Shown: positions 19,205-26,287, numbered from the stretch's first letter. The stretch is 64,000 bases of DNA from Proteiniphilum sp. (GCA_018433945.1 JAHDQF010000031.1:1-64000), one strand, 5' to 3'. Notes: generated by a model from the sequence alone, not told the origin. Program-made: numbers and translations.

Positions 19205-19523
19205 CCGGGTAGTTGATGAGTTCAATCCCTGTTTTCTTAATTTCATGGACAAAAGGATTATCAGAAATGAAGTCCTGCTTAGACAAGGGATGCGGTTCAA
19301 TCCTTGAATCAAACTTGGATGCTAATAACATCAATTGGACTTGAATATTGAATTTTTCGGAATCCATTAGATTATCAATAATCACTGCAATATCAATATC
19401 ACTTTCAGCTCTTTGATTATTTTTGGCAAATGAACCAAATAGATATGCAGTCACAAATCCTGGAGTTTGATTTGCCACACTCGAAATGTATTGCCTTATA
19501 ATATTATCTGTTTCTTTATCCAT
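19197..19523 (-). CDS. mntA: MNT-type nucleotidyltransferase antitoxin
   Basis: 108 residues. It has the minimal nucleotidyltransferase signature GSFAKNNQRAESDIDIAV, with G30-S31 and the metal-binding Asp42 and Asp44. In characterised HEPN/MNT systems the MNT protein neutralises the HEPN RNase by adding AMP to a tyrosine near the RNase site. It overlaps the upstream HEPN gene by 28 bp, which supports coupled translation. The stop codon lies within the right edge of repeat copy A. Confidence 0.85.
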   Translation of the reverse strand: MDKETDNIIRQYISSVANQTPGFVTAYLFGSFAKNNQRAESDIDIAVIIDNLMDSEKFNIQVQLMLLASKFDSRIEPHPLSKQDFISDNPFVHEIKKTGIELINYPVK

Positions 19524-19903
19524 TGCCGGTTAATTTTAAGGTTTTCAATCCATGTTGTAGTAAACTCTGGTGTACATATTTGTTGAAAGCTCATTTTATA
19601 ATCGTCATACCGCGCATTAATATTGAATGCTGTAACAGCCACTAAAAACATTCGTTGTTCATCGGTTAATTCCAAATTGCATTTCTCAGCTAATCGTAAC
19701 AAATTATGGGTATAAGGTGGATAATCATCGTTAATTTTGACATAAAGCGCCTTTAATAATTTTTCAATCATTAAATGGCCTACAAATAATGCCCAATTGA
19801 ATTTTTTATTTTCATACATAGTCATCATTGTATCAAAGTCTTCATCTGAGCTATCAGTCCAATACTTAATCAGCTTATCCTTATCAAAATCCTTTTGTTC
19901 CAT
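19496..19903 (-). CDS. HEPN-domain protein, toxin of a HEPN/MNT pair
   Basis: 135 residues, all-helical, with WALFVGHLMIEKLLKALYVK and PYTHNLLRLAEKC, the usual HEPN helices 2 and 3. The region that carries the catalytic Rx4-6H in HepT toxins reads ARYDDYKMSF (R98), with tyrosines but no histidine. This is seen in other PF05168-type members too, and it leaves the RNase activity uncertain. It may be a tyrosine-modified regulator or an enzyme with another base. It is paired with the overlapping MNT gene in the same AT-rich, repeat-flanked block. Confidence 0.8.
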   Translation of the reverse strand: MEQKDFDKDKLIKYWTDSSDEDFDTMMTMYENKKFNWALFVGHLMIEKLLKALYVKINDDYPPYTHNLLRLAEKCNLELTDEQRMFLVAVTAFNINARYDDYKMSFQQICTPEFTTTWIENLKINRQWIKKQIIL

Positions 19904-20026
19904 TTTTCAAATGCACATAGAAGTTTATACATATAACAGACCCATAAAAATTGCCAGTTTTACCTCACTTCACTTTGTTCTGTTCGGGAGAGTAAAATTT
20001 ATAGAAGAAACAGGTATTTCTTTACT

Positions 20027-20335
20027 TCACGCTTCATAGATCAACTGTTTGGATTCATTAATACTTTCAATGAAGTATGGGTTTGAAAGTGACCTTTCAG
20101 TTACGATGTCAATCTCTCTTCTAAAGAGTTCTCTGAGCTTATAGTGAAGTGTGAAGTAGTTCTGCGTGTATTCATCAACGGTCAGGTTGTCAGAAAATGA
20201 TATGAGAAAATCTATATCACTATCTTCCCGAAATTTGTCGGATACAACAGAGCCGAATACGTAAAGCCTTTTAATATTAAGGGCTTGACAAATCGCAATT
20301 AACTCTTTCTTTTGTTTTTCTAATAATTGTTGCAT
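20027..20335 (-). CDS. Second MNT-type nucleotidyltransferase, without adjacent HEPN overlap
   Basis: 102 residues with FGSVVSDKFREDSDIDFLISF, that is G28-S29 and the catalytic Asp40/Asp42 pair. It belongs to the same superfamily as the 19.2-kb MNT but is clearly a different sequence. No HEPN gene overlaps it; the nearest is the downstream one at 19496-19903, 123 bp away. The ATG at 20335 was chosen because the longer in-frame start lies in repeat copy B. The promoter in that repeat reads directly into this gene and probably also serves the HEPN/MNT pair. Confidence 0.75.
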   Translation of the reverse strand: MQQLLEKQKKELIAICQALNIKRLYVFGSVVSDKFREDSDIDFLISFSDNLTVDEYTQNYFTLHYKLRELFRREIDIVTERSLSNPYFIESINESKQLIYEA

Positions 20336-20350
20336 CTCATTTTTCTTTCT

Positions 20351-20575
20351 ATCGCCATCCTGTTCATATCTTTGCTGCACTCGCAGTTATCATGTACTTG
20401 TGCAAAAAAAATGTTCATGCCTGTTTCATATTTACAGTCTCAAATATACACCATCTTCTCAAATAATCAAAATCCTGAAAAGGAGGAATTTATTCCATAC
20501 GTGGTGCTAAAAACCGCCGGTTTTAGCCGTTTAAACTTTACTCGGCTTTAGCCTAAGTATAACCCACCTACTTCA
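20351..20575. repeat. 225-bp direct repeat, copy B
   Basis: Near-identical to 18980-19204 (four mismatches in 225 bp, same orientation). It lies between the orphan MNT gene and the HigA-like gene, whose stop overlaps its right edge at 20573. The stretch between the same points in the two copies, 1,371 bp, holds all three HEPN/MNT genes and would be lost by a single crossover. Confidence 0.9.
20441..20471 (-). promoter_or_regulatory. Promoter inside repeat copy B
   Basis: Minus strand TTTG (20471-20468), 19 nt, TATATTTG (20448-20441), identical to the promoter of copy A. It reads towards the MNT gene starting at 20335. Confidence 0.65.
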
Positions 20576-20899
20576 GTGGGTGGGTGTTGAGTTTGTGTGT
20601 TGTGGTGCGTTATTTCTTAAGTTATCAGAATTTATTTGTATTTGTCCACCGATTGCTCTTAGCACTTTCATAATTGTCTCAAATTGAGGTTTAGCGCCAT
20701 CAGATAAAGCTTTGTATAAACTGGGTCTGCTTAGTCCGGTCTCTTGAGCAATTTTTGTCATTCCAATTGATTTTGCAATATGTCCAATTGCTGTAATTAG
20801 ATCAGAATCATCTCCCTCTGCTAATACAGCATTCAGATATTCCGCAATCATTTCGTTACTATCTAAATAGTCTGCTATATCAAATCTTGAAGTTTCCAT
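20573..20899 (-). CDS. HigA-like antitoxin with helix-turn-helix
   Basis: 108 residues following the pattern of the addiction-module antidote family (TIGR02684-like): FDIADYLDSNEMIAEYLNAVL, GHIAKSIGMTKIAQETGLSRPSLYKALS (HTH), then TIMKVLRAIGGQIQI. Such proteins bind both the toxin and an operator. The last 10 residues are low-complexity and end at the repeat copy B edge. The gene follows the toxin gene by 4 bp, the toxin-first order usual for this family. Confidence 0.9.
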   Translation of the reverse strand: METSRFDIADYLDSNEMIAEYLNAVLAEGDDSDLITAIGHIAKSIGMTKIAQETGLSRPSLYKALSDGAKPQFETIMKVLRAIGGQIQINSDNLRNNAPQHTNSTPTH

Positions 20900-20903
20900 T
20901 ACC

Positions 20904-21203
20904 CTATTTTTTAATTCGTTTTAAAATCTCTTTTGCCTTTTCTATGTCTCTCTGCTGACTTGATTTATCTCCACCAATAAGCAGAATAATAATTTTTTCG
21001 TCAGATTCTTTAAAATATACTCTGTAGCCTTTAGCGTAGTCAATTTTTAATTCCCGAATTCCATTACCAACAGGTTCGCAGTGTCCAAAGTGTTCATCAA
21101 TCTCAATCCTTTGAATGCGAAACAATATTTTGGCTTTGGCTCTTAAATCTTTTAGTTTTCTCAGCCATTTGTCAAATTCATCTGTTTTCTCAATTATGTA
21201 CAT
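20904..21203 (-). CDS. HigB/RelE-like toxin (addiction-module killer family)
   Basis: 99 residues with the TIGR02683-type pattern: DEFDKWLRKLKDLRAKAKILFRI, GHCEPVGNGIRELKIDYAKGYRVYF, IILLIGGDKSSQQRDIEKAKEI. This family belongs to the RelE superfamily, whose members typically cleave mRNA on ribosomes. The gene is first in the operon, directly downstream of a promoter overlapped by a perfect palindrome. Its ATG is only about 20 nt after the predicted transcription start. Confidence 0.9.
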   Translation of the reverse strand: MYIIEKTDEFDKWLRKLKDLRAKAKILFRIQRIEIDEHFGHCEPVGNGIRELKIDYAKGYRVYFKESDEKIIILLIGGDKSSQQRDIEKAKEILKRIKK

Positions 21204-21215
21204 TCATTTTTAATC

Positions 21216-21233
21216 TGTATCCATCTGGATACA
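21216..21233. promoter_or_regulatory. Palindromic operator of the HigB/HigA-like operon
   Basis: TGTATCCA-TC-TGGATACA is a perfect palindrome with 8-bp arms. It overlaps the -7 box and likely start site of the minus-strand promoter, the expected location for HigA autorepression. The repressor role is inferred. Confidence 0.7.
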
Positions 21234-21262
21234 AAGTTATGCAATCTTTTCTGTTTATGAAA
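21232..21262 (-). promoter_or_regulatory. Promoter of the HigB/HigA-like operon
   Basis: Minus strand: TTTC (21262-21259), 19 nt, TAACTTTG (21239-21232). The -7 box is exact and the -33 box has one mismatch. Confidence 0.6.
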
Positions 21263-21682
21263 GGTTTAATTCAAAATTCTATTAAAACTCACTTCTTCAA
21301 AAATACTATAGTTCTGTTTCTTAAAATAGATCACAACGGTTGTCTACTTGGCGTAGGACAGGATTTGGGGATAAAGTTCATACGAAGGGATTCAGTCGTG
21401 GAATGTGGATCTCGGGTTTCCGGAGCCGAAAGACCGTCGTCTTATTATGCATAGCGCGCTGAACAAAACGCTCAGCCCAACTGGAGCTGCACTCGCGGTT
21501 ATCATGTACTTGTGCAAAAAACATGTTCATGCCCGTTTTATATAGAACCGAAATTTTTCTGACACAGGTAAGTGATGACGAAAAAATGAACAAACCTGTC
21601 TGAAAATTGTTCCGAAAAGTGAGAATCGCCCCAATTGTCACGGGGATAAAATTATTACACATTTTAAAAGAGGAAAGAAAAA
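21240..21682. other. Non-coding stretch with sequence remnants
   Basis: There is no convincing gene. It holds a 58-bp remnant of the 225-bp repeat (21486-21543), a 24-bp exact copy of part of the following HMA gene (21387-21410 matching 21764-21787), and a loose inverted pair ACAGGT/ACCTGT (21564-21569, 21594-21599). A 104-codon minus-strand reading frame across it starts and ends inside these fragments and is probably accidental. Confidence 0.6.
21486..21543. repeat. Partial third copy of the 225-bp repeat
   Basis: It matches positions 19004-19061 of copy A with a handful of changes, in the same orientation. The promoter and both hairpins are missing, so it looks like a decayed or truncated copy. 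Confidence 0.75.
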
Positions 21683-21892
21683 ATGGAAACAATCAAATTC
21701 AAAACAAATATCAATTGCACCAATTGTCTGGCCAAAGTTACCCCCTTTCTGGATAAAAAGGAGGGGATTCAGTCGTGGAATGTGGATATCGAAAATCCCG
21801 ATAAAATATTGACCGTGGAGACGGAAACGCTTTCCGCGGAGGATATCGTGAAGACCATCAAACGAACCGGGTTTGTAGCGGAGGAGATTTGA
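21683..21892 (+). CDS. Small HMA-domain (copper chaperone-like) protein
   Basis: 69 residues forming one heavy-metal-associated domain. The motif is NCTNCLAKV (CxxC), with the usual later strands IQSWNVDI and the closing KRTGFVAEEI. Free HMA domains of this size usually act as CopZ-like cytosolic copper carriers, and copA is about 4 kb away on the same strand. The usual Met before the CxxC is replaced by Ile-Asn, which is common in Bacteroidetes members. An A-rich AGGAAAG element sits just before the ATG. Confidence 0.85.
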   Translation: METIKFKTNINCTNCLAKVTPFLDKKEGIQSWNVDIENPDKILTVETETLSAEDIVKTIKRTGFVAEEI

Positions 21893-22007
21893 ACGCTGTT
21901 ACCCGGGAAATTGAATTACCTGCATGGTATATACCTTCTTCACTGCGGGATATTCCGCTTAAAACTCCTCTAAAAGATTTTCGTAGGAAGTCAATAATTT
22001 TAGTCGT

Positions 22008-22427
22008 ATGAAAGATGTTGTTCTATTTATGATTTGTATTTTTGCTTTATCATCTTGTTTTAATAATAAGAAAGGAACAAAAGATGTTCAGCAAACAACA
22101 TTGGCTACGACTGATGACAATTCAGTTATACGTCAACTCCTAATATTAGATAGTGTACCGAGTGCATATGGGGTAGATTCAATATTACTGCTAAAAACTG
22201 TTGTTAATAATCTTACTGTAGTTGATAACCACTTAACGTTTGCTTTGAATAAAGATTCTTTTGTCAATAAAGGACTTCCGGAACATTATTATGACAGGTT
22301 GATGAAAGATCTCAAAGACGCAAATCATATGATAGATTCAACCGGTATAAAAAATATAGATGAAATCCTGAAAAAATCCTATAAGGATTTGTATGAGTTA
22401 TTTGGTGAACCCAACGAGAAACATTAA
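22008..22427 (+). CDS. Small lipoprotein of unknown function
   Basis: 139 residues. The N-terminus MKDVVLFMICIFALSSC is a lipobox signal with Cys17 as the probable lipidated residue. The rest is hydrophilic, has no recognisable domain and has low-GC codon use unlike the trp genes next to it. It is the last gene of the AT-rich island and is followed by a bidirectional-looking terminator. Confidence 0.6.
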   Translation: MKDVVLFMICIFALSSCFNNKKGTKDVQQTTLATTDDNSVIRQLLILDSVPSAYGVDSILLLKTVVNNLTVVDNHLTFALNKDSFVNKGLPEHYYDRLMKDLKDANHMIDSTGIKNIDEILKKSYKDLYELFGEPNEKH

Positions 22428-22436
22428 ATCAATTGA

Positions 22437-22474
22437 AAATGCCCCCCGAATTAAGCAAAGAATGGGAGGCATTT
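22437..22474. terminator. Terminator after the 22.0-kb lipoprotein
   Basis: AAATGCCCCCC pairs with GGGAGGCATTT (11 positions, one mismatch). It is followed by T-rich sequence on the plus strand, and its left flank is A-rich, so it may work in both directions. Confidence 0.7.
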
Positions 22475-22604
22475 TATAAATAACGCATGTTTCGCACTTC
22501 TCTCAAACTTTATCAGTTTGTTTTACATCTGCCGACATTTCCTGGTTTGATATTTGGTGTCAAAATTTTCTCAAGTAAATAAATATGTTAAAAACAGAAA
22601 AAGA

Positions 22605-22636
22605 GTTGTATTTTAATTTCAAAATATATTCCTTTG
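22605..22636 (+). promoter_or_regulatory. Probable trp operon promoter
   Basis: GTTG (22605-22608), 20 nt, TTCCTTTG (22629-22636). Each box has one mismatch to the TTTG/TAnnTTTG consensus and the spacing is ideal. The start would be near 22642, 13 nt before the leader ORF. Confidence 0.5.
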
Positions 22637-22654
22637 CAAACAAATAACAGTGAA

Positions 22655-22714
22655 ATGACGAATTTGCTTATAAACGGATATTGGTGGCGCTGCTTACAAC
22701 TCACAAGGTCGTAA
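22655..22714 (+). CDS. trpL: trp leader peptide with tandem Trp codons
   Basis: A 19-codon ORF, MTNLLINGYWWRCLQLTRS, with two consecutive TGG codons at residues 10-11 (22682-22687). Two adjacent Trp codons in such a short peptide directly before the trp operon, followed 42 nt later by an intrinsic terminator, are the hallmark of ribosome-mediated transcription attenuation. CTTAC (22693-22697) can pair with GTAAG (22711-22715) as a 1:2-type hairpin. I could not identify a convincing antiterminator, so the exact switching mechanism is unproven. Confidence 0.75.
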   Translation: MTNLLINGYWWRCLQLTRS

Positions 22715-22756
22715 GGAGTAGCATCATGCATTTATAGTTCATCACTGAAAGATATA

Positions 22757-22790
22757 AAAGAGCCTGTCGCAATCCTGCGGCGGGCTTTTT
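22757..22790 (+). terminator. trp attenuator terminator
   Basis: The stem 22757-22770 pairs with 22777-22790 over 14 positions with three G-T pairs, a 6-nt loop (AATCCT) and a core of GCCTGTCGC/GCGGCGGGC. The 3' arm ends in TTTTT. It lies between the leader ORF and trpB, 150 bp before the trpB ATG. Confidence 0.8.
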
Positions 22791-22939
22791 AAGTTTTGGC
22801 AGGTACAATCTGTGAGCAGAAGATGGAGAATAAGCGGACAACAGAACGAATGAGCAACAGACAGACGGATCAAAGAAATTTCAACGTGGGATACTTCCAT
22901 CCGTAACCCATTCAGGATACAATTTAAACAGAACGACAT

Positions 22940-24130
22940 ATGCAACAATTTTCAATCGATGAGAGAGGGTATTACGGCGAGTTCGGGGGGGCCTACATCC
23001 CCGAGATTCTTCACCGGTGCGTGACCGATCTGCAGGAGGCTTACCTGCGGATCATGGAGAGCAAACGCTTTCAGGAGGATTTCGATCAGCTGTTGCGCGA
23101 CTATGTGGGGCGGCCCTCGCCGCTCTATCTCTCCCGGCAACTGACGGAGCGCTACGGGGCGAAGATCTACCTGAAGCGGGAGGATCTCAACCATACGGGA
23201 GCGCACAAGATCAACAACACCATCGGACAGATACTGATTGCCCGCCAGATGGGCAAAACACGGATTATCGCCGAGACGGGTGCGGGTCAGCATGGGGTGG
23301 CCACCGCCACTGTCTGTGCGCTGATGCAGATGCCCTGCACGGTATATATGGGCAAAACCGATGTGGGGCGGCAACAGGTAAACGTGAGGAAGATGGAGAT
23401 GCTGGGTGCCACCGTGGTGCCGGTCACCTCGGGTAATATGACACTGAAAGACGCCACCAACGAGGCGATTCGCGACTGGTGCAGTCACCCTGCCGACACG
23501 CATTACATCATTGGCTCCACCATTGGGCCGCATCCCTATCCCGACATGGTGGCCCGCCTGCAGTCGGTGATCAGCAAAGAGATCAAGCTGCAGCTGGCGG
23601 AGAAGGAGGGGCGCGACTATCCCGATTACCTGGTGGCCTGCGTGGGTGGTGGCAGCAATGCCGCGGGCACCATTTACGAATATCTGGAGAATGAGAAGGT
23701 TCGCATTGTGTTGGCAGAAGCGGGCGGAAAAGGAATAGACAGTGGTGAGTCCGCCGCCACGATCCATCTGGGTAAAGCCGGAGTGCTGCATGGCTGCCGA
23801 ACGCTGCTGATGCAAACCGACGACGGACAGATCACGGAACCCTACTCCATCTCTGCGGGACTGGACTATCCCGGCATCGGCCCCATCCACGCCAATCTTG
23901 CTATGCAGCACCGCGCACAGGTGTTCGCGATCAACGACGATGAGGCGCTTCGCGCAGCATTCGAGCTTACCCGGCACGAGGGTATTATCCCTGCACTGGA
24001 GTCGGCCCATGCACTGGCTGCACTGGAGAAGGTGACCTTCTCTCCCGGGGATGTGGTGGTCGTCACGCTCTCGGGAAGAGGGGACAAAGATCTCGAGACC
24101 TTTTTTAAGTATGAGGAGGAATACAGGTAA
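22940..24130 (+). CDS. trpB: Tryptophan synthase beta chain
   Basis: 396 residues, full length. The PLP lysine lies in LNHTGAHKINNTIGQ, the substrate loop is ETGAGQHGVA, and the PLP phosphate loop is GGGSNAAG. TrpB condenses indole with serine to give tryptophan and forms an alpha2-beta2 complex with TrpA, encoded last in the same operon. The standard TrpB1 length and motifs argue against the TrpB2 paralogue. It is the first structural gene after the attenuator. Confidence 0.97.
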   Translation: MQQFSIDERGYYGEFGGAYIPEILHRCVTDLQEAYLRIMESKRFQEDFDQLLRDYVGRPSPLYLSRQLTERYGAKIYLKREDLNHTGAHKINNTIGQILIARQMGKTRIIAETGAGQHGVATATVCALMQMPCTVYMGKTDVGRQQVNVRKMEMLGATVVPVTSGNMTLKDATNEAIRDWCSHPADTHYIIGSTIGPHPYPDMVARLQSVISKEIKLQLAEKEGRDYPDYLVACVGGGSNAAGTIYEYLENEKVRIVLAEAGGKGIDSGESAATIHLGKAGVLHGCRTLLMQTDDGQITEPYSISAGLDYPGIGPIHANLAMQHRAQVFAINDDEALRAAFELTRHEGIIPALESAHALAALEKVTFSPGDVVVVTLSGRGDKDLETFFKYEEEYR

Positions 24131-24132
24131 GA

Positions 24133-24263
24133 CGCAAGACACAAGACACAAGAAATAAGAATACGAATACGAAACAAACAGCTAACAGCTAACAGCTTAC
24201 GGCTTACAGCTTATCGCTTATCGCTTATCGCTAACAGCTTACCGCTTACAGCTTATCGCTAAA
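24133..24263. repeat. Degenerate 7-bp tandem repeats between trpB and trpE
   Basis: From 24180 to 24263 there are twelve consecutive heptamers of form (A/C/G)GCT(T/A)A(C/T/A), e.g. AGCTTAC, CGCTTAT, AGCTAAC. The preceding 24133-24175 also shows period 7 (GACACAA, GAAATAA, GAATACG). No gene lies in it. Confidence 0.85.
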
Positions 24264-24273
24264 ACAAATACCT

Positions 24274-25680
24274 ATGCAATACAAATTTCAAACAAACAGC
24301 AAAAAGATCATGGGCGACCTCCACACACCGGTGAGCGTCTATCTCAAGGTGAGGGACAGCTTCCCTCAATCGGCCCTGCTGGAGAGCTCCGATTTCCACG
24401 CCGGACAGAACAGCATCTCCTACCTGGGGCTGAAGCCGGTTGCCCGCATTGAGGTGAACCGAGGTGTTTGCACCTCGCAGTTCCCTGACGGAACGGAGGA
24501 GCAGGAGTCACTCTCCGAAACTTTCACCATCTCCGATGCACTGAACCGCTTCATCGCCCGCTTTGAGGTGGAGGGCGACGAGCTGCAGCAGTGCGGCCTC
24601 TTTGGTTACACCACCTTCAACTGCGTGAAATATACCGAGAACATAGCCATCCGTGAAAGCAAGGAGGAGCGCAACGACGCACCTGACCTGCTCTATATCC
24701 TCTTCAAGTACCTGCTGGTGTTCAACCATTTTACCGATGAGATTCATTTGATTGAGCTGCAGGGCGAGCAGGAGGTGAGCAGCCTGATAAAGGTGGAGTC
24801 GCTGATCAACCAGCGCAACTTCGCCACTTACAACTTTTTCCCCGAAGGGGAGGAGCGAAGCACCATCACCGACGAGGAGTACAAGGAATATGTGCGCAGC
24901 GGTGTGGAGCACTGCCTGCGGGGCGATGTTTTCCAGATTGTCCTCTCCCGTCGTTTCATTCAGCCTTTTACGGGTGATGACTTCAAGGTGTACCGTGCGC
25001 TGCGCTCCATCAACCCATCACCCTACCTCTTCTATTTCGATTTCGGTGGGTTTCGCATCTTCGGCTCATCACCCGAAACCCACTGCAAGATCAGCGGCCG
25101 GCAGATCAGCATCGACCCCATCGCGGGAACGACAAAACGTACCGGCGACTACCAGGAGGACATGAAGGCGGTAGAGTTCCTGCTGAACGACCCGAAGGAG
25201 AATGCGGAGCATGTGATGCTGGTCGACCTGGCACGGAACGACCTGAGCCGCAATGCACACGATGTGGAGGTAGCCTTCTTCAGGGAGCCGCAGTTCTATT
25301 CGCACGTCATTCATCTGGTTTCACGCGTGAGCGGCATACTCAACGAGGATGCCAACCCCATAAAGGCTTTTTTCGACACCTTCCCTGCAGGAACCTTGTC
25401 GGGAGCACCCAAAGTGCGCGCGATGCAGCTCATCTCTGAGATTGAGCCGCATAACCGTGGTGCCTACGGTGGTTGCATCGGTTTCATCGGGCTCAACGGC
25501 GACATCAACCAGGCGATCACCATCCGCACCTTCGTAAGCCGTAACAACGAGCTGTGGTATCAAGCCGGCGCGGGCATCGTCTCCCAGAGCAGCGATGAGT
25601 ATGAGTTGCGGGAAGTGAACAGCAAGTTGGGTGCCCTGAAGGGGGCCATCGACAAGGCAGCCAGACTCTACAACAGTTAA
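24274..25680 (+). CDS. trpE: Anthranilate synthase component I
   Basis: 468 residues. It has an N-terminal domain with the Trp-feedback motif LLESS (residue about 36) and NPSPYLFYF. The chorismate-binding C-terminal domain carries IAGTTKRTGD, ELLNDPKENAEH-like and DLARNDLSRN segments, GTLSGAPKVRAM, and the closing AGAGIVSQS. It converts chorismate with ammonia from TrpG into anthranilate. The retained LLES and NPSPY motifs indicate inhibition by tryptophan at the protein level, in addition to the predicted attenuation. It ends 10 bp before trpG. Confidence 0.96.
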   Translation: MQYKFQTNSKKIMGDLHTPVSVYLKVRDSFPQSALLESSDFHAGQNSISYLGLKPVARIEVNRGVCTSQFPDGTEEQESLSETFTISDALNRFIARFEVEGDELQQCGLFGYTTFNCVKYTENIAIRESKEERNDAPDLLYILFKYLLVFNHFTDEIHLIELQGEQEVSSLIKVESLINQRNFATYNFFPEGEERSTITDEEYKEYVRSGVEHCLRGDVFQIVLSRRFIQPFTGDDFKVYRALRSINPSPYLFYFDFGGFRIFGSSPETHCKISGRQISIDPIAGTTKRTGDYQEDMKAVEFLLNDPKENAEHVMLVDLARNDLSRNAHDVEVAFFREPQFYSHVIHLVSRVSGILNEDANPIKAFFDTFPAGTLSGAPKVRAMQLISEIEPHNRGAYGGCIGFIGLNGDINQAITIRTFVSRNNELWYQAGAGIVSQSSDEYELREVNSKLGALKGAIDKAARLYNS

Positions 25681-25690
25681 TGACAAACGG

Positions 25691-26287
25691 ATGAAGAAGA
25701 TATTGATATTTGACAATTACGACTCCTTCACCTACAACCTGCTGCACACGGTGCAGTCGCTCGGTTACACCGAAGTGGATGTGATCCGTAACGACAGAAT
25801 AACCCTTGGGGAGGTGGAGCGGTACGACAAGATCATCCTCTCACCCGGTCCCGGTCTGCCCGAAGAGGCGGGATTGCTGCTGCCACTCATTGAGCGATAT
25901 GCAGCCACCAAGAGCATCCTGGGTGTCTGCCTCGGCCATCAGGCCATCGGGCAGCTGTTCGGCGCGAAGCTGGAGAACATCCCTTTTGTCTTCCACGGCG
26001 TGCAGACACCGGCACAGATCATTGCAGAGGACTCTCTCTTTACCGGTTTGCCCGAAAAAATCATGGTAGGGCGTTATCACTCCTGGATCGTTTCACGGGA
26101 TAATTTCCCTGCCGAGCTGGAGATCACCGCAGTCGATCAGGCGGGCACCATCATGGCCTTGCGGCACCGCACCCTCGACCTGCATGGGGTGCAGTTCCAC
26201 CCTGAGTCGATTCTTACCCCTCAAGGGACGGTCATCATCCGCAACTTCCTCGACCATTCTGTTTTACCGAAACCCAAAAATGAATGA
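25691..26287 (+). CDS. trpG: Anthranilate synthase component II (glutamine amidotransferase)
   Basis: 198 residues, class I amidotransferase. The nucleophile is Cys80 in GVCLGHQAIG, and the His-Glu pair is in GVQFHPESIL. SPGPGLPEEAG forms the oxyanion region. It supplies ammonia to TrpE; relatives can be shared with folate synthesis (PabA role), but the operon favours trp. Its TGA overlaps the trpD ATG (ATGA), so the two are translationally coupled. Confidence 0.96.
   Translation: MKKILIFDNYDSFTYNLLHTVQSLGYTEVDVIRNDRITLGEVERYDKIILSPGPGLPEEAGLLLPLIERYAATKSILGVCLGHQAIGQLFGAKLENIPFVFHGVQTPAQIIAEDSLFTGLPEKIMVGRYHSWIVSRDNFPAELEITAVDQAGTIMALRHRTLDLHGVQFHPESILTPQGTVIIRNFLDHSVLPKPKNE

Noticed and set aside
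19904..20026. Possible small gene or terminator between the HEPN and second MNT genes
   Set aside because: The only structure is a weak TTTTAC/GTAAAA pairing; there is no open frame with a credible start.
20327..20551. 74-codon plus-strand frame across repeat copy B
   Set aside because: It lies almost entirely in the 225-bp repeat, antisense to its promoter; the related copy A frame has no continuing gene.
21378..21692. 104-codon minus-strand frame upstream of the HMA gene
   Set aside because: It is stitched from the repeat remnant and the duplicated HMA fragment, has no recognisable domain, and overlaps the HMA start region.
22952..24151. 399-codon minus-strand frame opposite trpB
   Set aside because: It is a shadow of the well-conserved trpB gene with no motif of its own; long antisense frames are common in genes with this codon use.
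24180..24263. Possible CRISPR array
   Set aside because: Units are 7 bp and contiguous with no spacers, so this is a simple tandem repeat.
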